A DNA stretch of 64,000 nucleotides, taken from assembly GCF_040760075.1 (NCBI RefSeq), contig NZ_CP142884.1:124001-188000 (forward strand), given 5' to 3'. Under the pieces are notes generated by a model. That model did not search any database, had not been told where the DNA came from, and worked only from the letters and a program-made list of their open reading frames with translations. Source of the stretch: Sphingobacterium sp. R2. Its GTDB lineage: Bacteria; Bacteroidota; Bacteroidia; Sphingobacteriales; Sphingobacteriaceae. This document shows positions 55,047 to 63,789 of this stretch, in pieces. A program made the translations under genes and the position numbers. Each line of letters opens with the position of its first letter. Position 1 is the stretch's first letter.

Positions 55047-56162
55047 CTAAAATAACACATTAGTACCACTATCTTTATACCAATTAAGGGTACGATAATA
55101 GTTTAAATAAAAATCCTCAGATTCCGGAATAAAACAGGCGAACCCAGAAAAAGCCTTAATTGGCTTTCCTAAAAATTGATCTGTAGCGTTCTTATAAATA
55201 ATCGTTTTCTCTAGCTGCTTTTTAATAGGATCAAGCTCCGAAAGAGGAAAATTTACCTCCAGATAATTTACAAAATCAAATGCAGGCACTGGAAAATCCG
55301 CTGTGTAATCTAATCTTTGGACATTAACCCTAATTGGTATACCAACCGACTTATTTTTTAAATATAGATCAGCACATAAACTTGAAAGTTTAGAAAGTTC
55401 TGCTGTGTTAAGCAATGTAACAGATGCAGATTGCATTTGACCTGTATAAGAACTATAGTGTTCAAAATACTGATTTGCAACATTTATTAAATCAGGCTCC
55501 TTAGAGGCAAGATAAGGTAACACTTTTCTATAAGGAAAGCCACTTGCTAATACTTCTGTTGGAGATGCAATAATGTATTTCGTCTTTTCCTTAAATTCCC
55601 AAAGAACTTCTATACTTGCCATGTTGCAGGCGTCAAATATAATGTATTCGAATCCTGATGGAATTGAATTTTTCAAATCAATAATATCCATCTGTTTTCC
55701 CTGATCTTCTCCAAAGGACCGTGTTTCTATCCGTTTTGAAATAGGTGGTGCCCATGAGGTCGCGTGAGACCACAAAATTAAACCATAGCTTTCTGCAGGG
55801 AATAATTCCTTGCTATCATTGATTGCCATATTCAATTGTTGTGGACTACTATTTGAAATGGCATACTTCTTTATTGTATCACTAGCTATTACTTTTAAGT
55901 CCTCATCAAATTTCACTCGAAGAAGAATTGCTTCATCATTACTTGAACGGAGGTAAACTAAAACAGCAGCGTTTTTAAAAGAATTAGCTGCTATTTCCAT
56001 ATCATTAATATTATCAAGTGCGTATTGTCTTAAATTATTGTTAGCCTCCATGACGACAATAATCGTATGATCGTATTTAATTTTTGGAGGTTCAACAGGA
56101 TCATCTTTTTTACACGAAAAGAAAAGAAACACAAATATTATAGAACTTAGTATAAATCTCAT
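55047..56162 (-). CDS. Clostripain-family (C11) cysteine peptidase lipoprotein
   Basis: 371 residues with the lipobox FFSC and a caspase-like fold. The catalytic His lies in GLILWSHATSW and the Cys in YIIFDACNMASIEVLW. C11 enzymes cut after Arg or Lys and usually self-activate. Anchored outside the inner membrane. A hairpin separates it from the operon upstream, so it has its own promoter without a GTCGAG box. Confidence 0.88.
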   Translation of the reverse strand: MRFILSSIIFVFLFFSCKKDDPVEPPKIKYDHTIIVVMEANNNLRQYALDNINDMEIAANSFKNAAVLVYLRSSNDEAILLRVKFDEDLKVIASDTIKKYAISNSSPQQLNMAINDSKELFPAESYGLILWSHATSWAPPISKRIETRSFGEDQGKQMDIIDLKNSIPSGFEYIIFDACNMASIEVLWEFKEKTKYIIASPTEVLASGFPYRKVLPYLASKEPDLINVANQYFEHYSSYTGQMQSASVTLLNTAELSKLSSLCADLYLKNKSVGIPIRVNVQRLDYTADFPVPAFDFVNYLEVNFPLSELDPIKKQLEKTIIYKNATDQFLGKPIKAFSGFACFIPESEDFYLNYYRTLNWYKDSGTNVLF

Positions 56163-56254
56163 GTTTAACCGTATTAAAAAGGAGCCGAAAGAACTTGGAT
56201 CCTTGATTTAACTTATTTAAATGTGGTTCCTAATCATATAGTTCTACTTAATAA

Positions 56255-56284
56255 AGGTCTCCTGTACTTTCCAACAGGAGATCT
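56255..56284 (-). terminator. Terminator of the lipase/lipoprotein operon
   Basis: AGATCTCCTGT pairs with ACAGGAGACCT (one G-T pair) on the - strand, followed by TTTATT. Confidence 0.65.
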
Positions 56285-56303
56285 ATAAATTTATGCATGC
56301 TAA

Positions 56304-57356
56304 TTACCATGGAACGATAGGACTTCTACCTGAAGTGCCTGGATTAGAAGCTCCGTTATTTATATAGTATTCGAGATCAGCCCTTTGTTGCGTTGTAAGA
56401 ATGTTGTTATTACCATCATACACTGTCGTGGCTAACTCTCTATATGTATCAGTCCTGGCAATATATGGAAGGTAAAAATAATTTAAAAAGCCTCTATCCA
56501 GGTCAGATAACGTAGTATTAGCTACAATATCAGTATTATCTTTCTTCCAAATACTTCTCTGACCGTTATTAGATAACTCTGTAGACCCAGCAAGAGTAAT
56601 TGAATTAAAATCAAAAGAACCCATACTATAAAAGTTTGATGTGATCTTATCAAATTGATAGCGATTAACAGGATCGACATTAGCAGTGTTGATATTTACA
56701 TAGGTATCTCGATCATTACGCTGTTGTTCATTGTACATCCCTGCGGCATTTACCAACGCTCTCATTATAAATTCTTTTGTAGCGGTGATTGGTAAGTAAA
56801 TATATTGTTCTCCGCCTTGTAACCCAACAAATGAGGCTCCTTTCTTTGCATCTGATGAAACATGGATGTGAACGTTTGGATAAACAAATCCCCATGTAGG
56901 ATCTTTTTCAAGATCATTGATGGAATTATAGAACCGAACATTCGTATTTGCCTGGATCCCATTAATGGCTTGAACAACTCTTGCCTTTAAGAGTTGATTG
57001 TCTGTAGTTGTTCCCGGTATCGCCAATTTAAGCCTGACCATTGACCAATATCTATTTTGATAAGGATGTGGCCCATACGCTTTGGTTCCGACAGGAATAG
57101 GATCAAACACGCCTCCTTGGGAAGGGATGTGCTTTTCTATTTTGGTATTCGAAGCATTTTTCTGTTGAGTTTCCAAAAATGGACTTCCAGTTTCCTTCCA
57201 ATTTTTAAGTTGCTGATCAGTGTATTTCAACTCATAATTCAACTTTACATCTTCTTGATTCGGGCTATCTCCTGATATTCCATCCTTCTTACAGGAGGAT
57301 ACCACCACCATAGACAAAATCAACATTTTTACAAGGTTTAATTTTGAAATTTTCAT
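56304..57356 (-). CDS. Catalytically dead astacin homologue, lipoprotein
   Basis: 350 residues with lipobox VSSC. It aligns with the astacin at 52850 along its length (GAKAYGPHPYQNRYWSMVRL-type, NTNVRFYNS, DLDRGFLNYFYLPYIARTDTYREL). The zinc motif has become RALVNAAGMYNEQQRNDRD and the Met-turn SITLAG, so none of the metal ligands or the catalytic Glu remain. The frame is intact, so it is a pseudoenzyme, not a pseudogene. It may be a decoy, chaperone or inhibitor. Operon with the next three genes. Confidence 0.8.
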   Translation of the reverse strand: MKISKLNLVKMLILSMVVVSSCKKDGISGDSPNQEDVKLNYELKYTDQQLKNWKETGSPFLETQQKNASNTKIEKHIPSQGGVFDPIPVGTKAYGPHPYQNRYWSMVRLKLAIPGTTTDNQLLKARVVQAINGIQANTNVRFYNSINDLEKDPTWGFVYPNVHIHVSSDAKKGASFVGLQGGEQYIYLPITATKEFIMRALVNAAGMYNEQQRNDRDTYVNINTANVDPVNRYQFDKITSNFYSMGSFDFNSITLAGSTELSNNGQRSIWKKDNTDIVANTTLSDLDRGFLNYFYLPYIARTDTYRELATTVYDGNNNILTTQQRADLEYYINNGASNPGTSGRSPIVPW

Positions 57357-57361
57357 AAAAA

Positions 57362-57688
57362 TTATTTAGTTATTATAGATTTGTTAAGTTCACTTACTTT
57401 ATCCTGATATCTCTGATATAGATCATCAGGAATCTCTAGTTCAACCGCTTCTTGTTTAGAAATATCAAGTACAAATCCGTTGGATTTAGAAATAATCCTA
57501 TCTGCCAATAAAAGTTCAAGATTAGATTGCATCATGTATAAAGTTTCTAAACTATCCTGAGAAGTAACGTGCTTCCCTTTAAGTGCTTTTCCTTCATTAT
57601 TAGAATCTTGTAAAATTTCCTTTTTACAGGAAGCAAAACTGAGTGACACTGCCAAAACACATAATGTCAAAAATTTAATATCTTTCAT
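57362..57688 (-). CDS. Small helical lipoprotein
   Basis: 108 residues: lipobox FASC, then a mostly helical segment (LETLYMMQSNLELLLADRII) and VELEIPDDLYQRYQDKVSEL. The C-terminal part could be a propeptide-like or inhibitor domain. Five bp from the dead astacin gene, eight from the preceding lipoprotein. Family unknown. Confidence 0.6.
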   Translation of the reverse strand: MKDIKFLTLCVLAVSLSFASCKKEILQDSNNEGKALKGKHVTSQDSLETLYMMQSNLELLLADRIISKSNGFVLDISKQEAVELEIPDDLYQRYQDKVSELNKSIITK

Positions 57689-57696
57689 AGTTCAAA

Positions 57697-58299
57697 TTAT
57701 TTATTTATCCAACAGAAAAACTCCCCATTTAATTTAAGTTCATCATTTTGAGTAATAGAATCGTGATAGGGAAACACCAAATCTACTTTACCTCTTGCTC
57801 TATTTTTTACACTATCATATTCAGTAAATGTAACAGTGCCGACTCCGTAATAGTCGGTGTCGATATTAAAAGTAGAAGAAGAAATTGAGGTAAATAACCG
57901 ATTTTCATCCTCATAAATTTTCCGATCAATTCCAGTTAATATATCTTTCCCCGGAATTATATCGAATGTATATGCCTTACCCACAGACAGCTGTTCTTTT
58001 GATGGAATTCTTATCAACAAATAAAAATCTCCAAGTTTATTATTCTGATCAACAGGTTTTAAAAAGGACCTTACTTGAAAATAACTTTTATCAGTGCCAA
58101 AATATTCCACTTCTAGTACTGGAGTCCTTCGAGCACCAGGAGGAATTACCATTGGCATTTGATCTAAAAAATCCATACCATTCAACTTTGCACTAAACTT
58201 CAATTCTGATGGTAAAGGATTGCCTTTTTTATCACATCCCCAAAAGAAGGATATTACTAAGAAAAGTAAGCCTGAGATATAATTCTTTTTCAAAATCAT
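57697..58299 (-). CDS. Lipoprotein, paralogue of the 54410 protein
   Basis: 200 residues, lipobox FWGC followed by DKKGNPLPSELKFSAKLNG and MVIPPGARRTPVLEVEYF. The domain has the same order of blocks as the 54410 lipoprotein (YYGVGTVTFTEYDS against YYYGTGYIMFTHFDD). It lies in the operon headed by the lipase gene, 17 bp downstream of it. Confidence 0.7.
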   Translation of the reverse strand: MILKKNYISGLLFLVISFFWGCDKKGNPLPSELKFSAKLNGMDFLDQMPMVIPPGARRTPVLEVEYFGTDKSYFQVRSFLKPVDQNNKLGDFYLLIRIPSKEQLSVGKAYTFDIIPGKDILTGIDRKIYEDENRLFTSISSSTFNIDTDYYGVGTVTFTEYDSVKNRARGKVDLVFPYHDSITQNDELKLNGEFFCWINK

Positions 58300-58316
58300 C
58301 TTTTAACGTATAAATT

Positions 58317-61300
58317 TTATGGATTCGGATAGTTTGCTTTATAAATAACAGATAGCGGAGTCTTTTGGATAATTTGTCCATCATAGTTCAACAAATAAAA
58401 AGTATAAATTGCCACCTGATCATTTGTAAAAGTCGATTTAATCCGCTCTATTTCTTCCAATGTGATGATATCCTTTATGTAGAAGCTAGTATACCATGGC
58501 ACAACCCATTGTGTCTGTTGATCATTGATAATTGTTCCCGCTAATGGACTCCATTCCGCATTACTAAATTCATCAAAAGAAGTACTCCTGAAAACCAGAG
58601 GCATACCTGTCCCTTCATAATATAGCTCATATCCTGTATCGGTAAAAAGTTGCCCATTTTTATTTAAAATGAATGTCCTAAAGCCAACGTCATAGATATC
58701 ATAGCCTGTAATCCTTACAAATATTGGACTACTGACATTACCGTTATAATCTTTAATCTTTAAATATATGGTGGTGTTTTCGGTATCTTCTGTCGTACTC
58801 AATTTAACTTCGGAAGATTCACTGTCTGTCCATTGAATTGACTGATTTTCTGTTTTTATCCCCCATTGATAAACAATCAAATCCCTATTATTTAATAGAA
58901 ATTCAGCATACCCTGGTTCTGTATCAATACAATTAGCTTTAATCGTATAAAAACCAGGGTCACGTTTCACATTTGCTAAAACAAAACGCGGTATACCAAC
59001 AGCAACCCGAGTAGAAATTTCAGTTGTTCCAACCTTTGCTTTAATATCCACTATCCCCTTACCTACAGCAGTTAATATCCCACTAGAACTTATCGTGGCA
59101 ATACTTGAGTTGGAGGTACTCCAAATAATTGAACCACTTAATGGGTTTATCACTTTATATTGGGTTCCAGTTTTAGCTAGTTTAGGACCATCAATACCCA
59201 TTTTCAGTTGAGCGTACAACCAGCTAACTTCTTCGTCCGATAATGCAATATGCGAACCAGAGCTAATCTCACGAATTCTAAAATTCCCTCCAAAAGGAGT
59301 GCTAGTTGAAGTTGGTTTTGTCGTAAAAAGAGCGGCCGTGAGAGCATTTGTTCCTCCTCCGACTGCTAAAGCACTGGAAGTTGGAACAAATGGAATACTT
59401 TCAGATGTACTTACAGCATAACTATATCTCCCCAGAATCGGCACCTTAGGAACAAATGGTTCATCGGCATTAAGACTTCTATTTGTTATGAATTGAGAGC
59501 TTGGAAAAGCATCAAAATTAAGACCACTATGCATATTTTTTTCATAAGAAAAAATGGTCCTTGTTACAGGGACTGTCCAAAGGAATTTTTTAATGAATTT
59601 AAAGTTGAGATTTGTTACACGGTTGCCAGCTGAAGTGCCCGGAAAAATTTCAAGAGTGCCTTTTATTGTACTCTTCCCTGGAACCAAAGATAACGCCCCC
59701 GCCCAAAAATCATTTAATACACTGCCGACAAAAAAGGCAGACATACCTCCAGTTATTATATTTGCAACATCCAATAGGTCAGTGCTAGCAGTGGCATTTG
59801 CAGTAAGGTAAGATGAAGGAATAGTTCCTTGGGCATAGCTACCATTAGCAAGTGCTATCATCCTAAATGCTCTATTGGGATCACCTTGCGGAAAGCCTAG
59901 AGTGTTTAATTCTTGCTGCCATAAATTATGATCTGTATTGTTTAAATTGCCACCAAAATCCACATAATTTACTAACATCTGGCGTGCAGCGGGAGAATGA
60001 ACCTGCTTAAGCATATATTCAAGAGGCGTTCCAGTAGCCAGATTATAGATATTACCTAAGTTTAATTGATTTTCCAAGAAACTACCTATTCCATGTAATG
60101 CATAAAGTGCTCCGATTGGAATATTAGCTCCTAAATGTGGGGCATCATGACTGACATAGACCGAAGTTTGGTGGGTAAGATTTTGATTTTCCATTGTCTT
60201 AAGAGCATACCGAACAACAAGACCTCCCATACTTGATCCCATTACCACATTGCCTGAAGTACTTCCTGAAAGTTGCTTCTGACTATTTACCCATTGAATA
60301 ACATCTTTCAATGTATTAGCATTTGCTTGAATATACTGTTCACTTTGTGCCCAGTCTACGTAAATAATATCATAATTAGCCTGAATGTCTGCACGAAGAT
60401 ATGGATATGTATTATCCATTCTTTGGGACCCAAATTCATGTCCTAGAATAGGATCAAAACCTTCCACTATTATAAATGGGTCACGAATTGGGCCGTTCCT
60501 AGTCTTTACAAATACTCTTGCTGTTGTACTTACCCCCTTATAAGCCGCTCCCGTAAATATTTTTTTATAGGACGTTAGGTCGGGATCAGAAAATGTTCTC
60601 AGCGACATGGCGGAACTTACCTGAATTGAAGAATGTGATACAAGTTGCTGTCCATCGGTTAACGTTACACGCATTTTTATTTCTTTGCGCCCACCAGAAG
60701 TAAATGATGCTGACAAACTTCCCCCAACAGTTATTACTTTGTAGCCAGTACCGTAATCAATCTCTATTTTACTTACCGATAAATTAGAAAACCAGGTATT
60801 ACTATTTAATTTGAAGGTGAGTAAATTTGCTTTGAAAATACTATCATGAGGAGCAAAACCTACAACATATTTTGATGAATAGGGATTCTTCCAAACACCA
60901 TTAACTGTCTTATCAGAAACCTTACCATTAGAATAATTTATCAATTGATCTGAAATAGCATTTTCATTAATGTAGCTATATTGATAAGCCAATCCACCAA
61001 GTGATACAACATTATTGGTGCCAACACTTTGCTGGGATACAAGGATTTGACTGACATCCCCAAATGGTTTAGTTCCTACAGCAGAAGATCTAATAGTTCT
61101 TAAAAGATAACTGTAGATTTCTTTATCAACATAATTTTTATCATTAAGATCTGCACCCGTAAATTTATCCAAATCAGTTAAGTCGAAAGCATAATCTTTT
61201 AATAATCCATTTGGAACCTTAGATTTATCCAAGGTTGAGAACATATTATTCAAATAATTTCGAACTTCAGGATTTTCTTCAACTCCTTGAGCGAAAATAG

Positions 61301-61361
61301 GATGCACGTTGAAAATCAACGCAAGCAAAAAAACTAGGATTTTGATCAAATTTCTCTTCAT
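58317..61361 (-). CDS. Large secreted alpha/beta-hydrolase (lipase-like) with Ig-like domain
   Basis: 1014 residues with signal peptide (FNVHPIFAQ). A PGAP1/lipase-like domain has FIIVEGFDPILGHEF and the nucleophile elbow VVMGSSMGGLVVRYAL. A BIG2-type Ig domain follows (SIIWSTSNSSIATISSSG), then further beta modules and no clear sorting tail. It heads an operon of four genes. Likely an extracellular or outer-surface esterase; substrate unknown. Confidence 0.85.
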   Translation of the reverse strand: MKRNLIKILVFLLALIFNVHPIFAQGVEENPEVRNYLNNMFSTLDKSKVPNGLLKDYAFDLTDLDKFTGADLNDKNYVDKEIYSYLLRTIRSSAVGTKPFGDVSQILVSQQSVGTNNVVSLGGLAYQYSYINENAISDQLINYSNGKVSDKTVNGVWKNPYSSKYVVGFAPHDSIFKANLLTFKLNSNTWFSNLSVSKIEIDYGTGYKVITVGGSLSASFTSGGRKEIKMRVTLTDGQQLVSHSSIQVSSAMSLRTFSDPDLTSYKKIFTGAAYKGVSTTARVFVKTRNGPIRDPFIIVEGFDPILGHEFGSQRMDNTYPYLRADIQANYDIIYVDWAQSEQYIQANANTLKDVIQWVNSQKQLSGSTSGNVVMGSSMGGLVVRYALKTMENQNLTHQTSVYVSHDAPHLGANIPIGALYALHGIGSFLENQLNLGNIYNLATGTPLEYMLKQVHSPAARQMLVNYVDFGGNLNNTDHNLWQQELNTLGFPQGDPNRAFRMIALANGSYAQGTIPSSYLTANATASTDLLDVANIITGGMSAFFVGSVLNDFWAGALSLVPGKSTIKGTLEIFPGTSAGNRVTNLNFKFIKKFLWTVPVTRTIFSYEKNMHSGLNFDAFPSSQFITNRSLNADEPFVPKVPILGRYSYAVSTSESIPFVPTSSALAVGGGTNALTAALFTTKPTSTSTPFGGNFRIREISSGSHIALSDEEVSWLYAQLKMGIDGPKLAKTGTQYKVINPLSGSIIWSTSNSSIATISSSGILTAVGKGIVDIKAKVGTTEISTRVAVGIPRFVLANVKRDPGFYTIKANCIDTEPGYAEFLLNNRDLIVYQWGIKTENQSIQWTDSESSEVKLSTTEDTENTTIYLKIKDYNGNVSSPIFVRITGYDIYDVGFRTFILNKNGQLFTDTGYELYYEGTGMPLVFRSTSFDEFSNAEWSPLAGTIINDQQTQWVVPWYTSFYIKDIITLEEIERIKSTFTNDQVAIYTFYLLNYDGQIIQKTPLSVIYKANYPNP

Positions 61362-61388
61362 GTTGTTTCATATTTGGCTAAACTTCCG

Positions 61389-61472
61389 AAAAACTACATC
61401 AAATTCACCAAATAAATAAATAATCTCGACCAACTCAATTTTGACCCATACGAAACACCCAATCTACACGAT
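61389..61472 (-). promoter_or_regulatory. GTCGAG-box promoter of the lipase operon, copy h
   Basis: A weak distal box ATCGTG (61472-61467), GTATGG at 61451, GTTGGTCGAGA with GTCGAGA at 61430-61424, and TAGTTTTT (61396-61389) at -7. The start codon is 63 bp from the proximal box. Confidence 0.6.
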
Positions 61473-61531
61473 GTTATATTTTATGTTCATTAATTAAGGT
61501 TATAAAATGGCATTATTCTACATAAAATAAA

Positions 61532-61562
61532 AAACCACCATTAAATAAACTAATGGTGGTTT
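61532..61562 (-). terminator. Terminator of the C10 protease operon
   Basis: AAACCACCATTA pairs with TAATGGTGGTTT. Confidence 0.8.
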
Positions 61563-61601
61563 ACCTAAAACCCTAACTATGAAATTTAATTTTGGGAAGT
61601 C

Positions 61602-62093
61602 CTATTCCGACAACGTAGTTAGTTTAACAGAAATAGGACGTCCAAGTTGACCTTTTGAAATCTCCTTTCCATTCACCAATAATTGTGAATAACCTTTATA
61701 GGAATCGGTGCTTTCTATTTTTAATTTTATTGAAACTTCCAAGTATCCCTTTACCACTAATATACTTTCAGCATAACCGTCACTTTGCGGAGTAAGATTT
61801 CCAAAGACTTTTAATATTTTCTGTTTAGGCACTTCCCAATCGATAATTTGCATATTTTTGGGGATATCAAGATTAGAATGGTTTTGAATTTCCCGATTGC
61901 CTGATTTATCAACATAATATAAATCCAGATCATTGAGCGCTTTTGCCCCTTCGTTTAACTCAAAAATATTGTTACTATCTTCGTTAGTCAAGTTTAATAA
62001 TACTTGGCTCTCAACATTCATACAACATTTTTCCTCCTTCTTTTCACAAGAAAATAAAGTAAATAGTATCAATAGTAATCCTAATTTGTACAT
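61602..62093 (-). CDS. Small lipoprotein, candidate partner of the C10 protease
   Basis: 163 residues from ATG 62093 (MYKLGLLLILFTLFSC); the frame is open further upstream inside the protease gene but has no signal there. After EKKEEKCC it forms a beta-rich domain (ILVVKGYLEVSIKLKIES, YSQLLVNGKEISKG). It starts 8 bp after the protease stop. C10 proteases elsewhere often have an adjacent inhibitor; by position this is a candidate. Family not recognised. Confidence 0.65.
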   Translation of the reverse strand: MYKLGLLLILFTLFSCEKKEEKCCMNVESQVLLNLTNEDSNNIFELNEGAKALNDLDLYYVDKSGNREIQNHSNLDIPKNMQIIDWEVPKQKILKVFGNLTPQSDGYAESILVVKGYLEVSIKLKIESTDSYKGYSQLLVNGKEISKGQLGRPISVKLTTLSE

Positions 62094-62100
62094 ATTGTCG

Positions 62101-63375
62101 TTATTTTTTAATTGAATAAACCATACCTCTTTTATATTGGAAATTATAACCTCCGCCTGCATCAGCACTAGCGAACCCAAACCATCCATTGTTTGAACCT
62201 CCCCAACCCCAGTTCATATGAAAGTACAGGAAGGAAGCACCACCTGTCCATGTACCATCAGGATTTTGCTCACCACAGCTTGTACCACCACGAACACCAT
62301 CTGCTACCCAGACATGGCCTCCTTTAAATGTATGAAAAATAAATCCACTTTTATCCTTATATCCACTTAAGATTACTGGACGATTGGCTTGAATTTCACT
62401 TTTTACGGTATTATAATTAAAGTCAGTTGCTGTCGCTGTGACTGAATAGCCGAAAGTATTTTCTAAGGCGTATGGAATATCATTTAGATTAGAAGCAGCA
62501 CCTGTGCCATCACAATCCGGTTGTGAATCTACAGAATTGGCTACGTCTCTCATTAACTTAGAGATTTCATTAGCTCCTGATGAAACATCTAAATAACTTG
62601 AAACTGCATTTGGCATAATACTATAATTATATGAAGCAGGATATTGATGATATCTCATCACCTGGGACATTGCTGTAGCTACACAGCCTGTATACGCTTT
62701 TCCATTACAAGAGTAAGGGGTACAAGACATATCAGGCATTAAATTGTTATAGCCGCCAGATTGATTCCAAGTTGTCTGCAAAAGTGGACCTTTTTCAAAT
62801 CCCGTTGGTTCACATCCTCCTGCCGGAGGGAAAAATCCAGCGACTTTTTCAATAGATGCTCTTTTTACATTAACTGTTGGAACTTCCCCTCCTAAAAGCT
62901 TGACATAATTCCCCTTTTTCAAAAGGTTTTCTCCATTCACATTTTCTCTTGTGCATGATTTTAACTCTTCTATCTGAAGTTTATTTTCATATAACCATGC
63001 TTCCGTTGCGGCTGGTAAAGTATCGGAGGGAAAGTTTGTCTCATCGGAATATGCTAATACCGGATTAGCCCGACGATCTGCAGCCAAAATGATAAATCCC
63101 CCCTTCCCGTAATTAAAAACACGCATTAATGGCGTCCCATTTTCCGATAGAATTTCCTTTTTTAAAGTGGCATTGGTATTTCCAATCTTGGATTTAGTAG
63201 ACGCCTTTTTATTAGCATCTCCTAAAATAAAATAATGCAGAGAATCTGCGACTTTAATACTTTCACCCAATGGTATGTAATACTCGTCCCTGTTTAATGC
63301 ATCAGCTTCGATTCCTTGATTCTTACATGAGACTAGGAAAAGACCGCCCAAAAATAAAATAAATAGCTTCTTCAT
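62101..63375 (-). CDS. Streptopain-family (C10) cysteine protease lipoprotein
   Basis: 424 residues: lipobox LVSC, an inhibitory propeptide (Inhibitor_I69-like; PLMRVFNYGKGGFIILAADR) and the mature papain-like domain with the catalytic Cys in AYTGCVATAMSQVMRYHQYP, His in GGHVWVADG and the FHMNWGWGG Trp motif. Secreted and probably self-activating. It heads a two-gene operon under box copy i. Confidence 0.93.
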   Translation of the reverse strand: MKKLFILFLGGLFLVSCKNQGIEADALNRDEYYIPLGESIKVADSLHYFILGDANKKASTKSKIGNTNATLKKEILSENGTPLMRVFNYGKGGFIILAADRRANPVLAYSDETNFPSDTLPAATEAWLYENKLQIEELKSCTRENVNGENLLKKGNYVKLLGGEVPTVNVKRASIEKVAGFFPPAGGCEPTGFEKGPLLQTTWNQSGGYNNLMPDMSCTPYSCNGKAYTGCVATAMSQVMRYHQYPASYNYSIMPNAVSSYLDVSSGANEISKLMRDVANSVDSQPDCDGTGAASNLNDIPYALENTFGYSVTATATDFNYNTVKSEIQANRPVILSGYKDKSGFIFHTFKGGHVWVADGVRGGTSCGEQNPDGTWTGGASFLYFHMNWGWGGSNNGWFGFASADAGGGYNFQYKRGMVYSIKK

Positions 63376-63401
63376 TTAGAATGATAAAAGTTAATATTGG
63401 C

Positions 63402-63485
63402 CAAAAGTATTTATATCAGAGAGTATCTAGAAAAAATCTCGACGAACTGTATTTTGGCCTAGATAAAATGCATTATAAGCTAGAT
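63402..63485 (-). promoter_or_regulatory. GTCGAG-box promoter of the C10 protease, copy i
   Basis: ATCTAG (63485-63480, weak distal box), ATCTAGGCC at 63464, GTTCGTCGAGA with GTCGAGA at 63443-63437, and a perfect -7 box TACTTTTG (63409-63402). The ATG lies 62 bp from the proximal box. No standard -33 TTTG is present. The remaining 63486-63789 holds nothing I can support. Confidence 0.65.
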
Positions 63486-63789
63486 AACCTAACTATTGGA
63501 TAATTCAAATCCGATTTTACCACCGATGATAAGTGATATAGGGCCGATATAAGATCAAAGAGATTATAACAGCTAAACCAAAAATTCAATGAGATGATAC
63601 AATATCACCGCATGCAAAAATAAAATTAGAGCCAGTGGTCACATATAACAACAAAGACGTCTTCTCCAGCCCCTTTCCGAGAGATTCTATTTACATGCAA
63701 ATCACTCCTAAATGAATATTATGCTATTGGATATAAAATTCAATTTATATAAGTTTGGCAATAACAAGTATACTAGATAGCTGATCTTC

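Noticed and set aside
30000..63485. GTCGAG boxes as terminal repeats of a transposon
   Set aside because: Copies keep a fixed distance to a -7 box and usually to a start codon, with the gene always on the same side. Transposon ends would not do this, and the IS ends seen here (TGACCTCT) are different.
30000..63485. GTCGAG boxes as an ECF sigma promoter
   Set aside because: The proximal box lies about 27 bp upstream of a TAnnTTTG-like box, too far for a -35/-10 pair, and the elements repeat at 21/42 bp, which fits an activator better.
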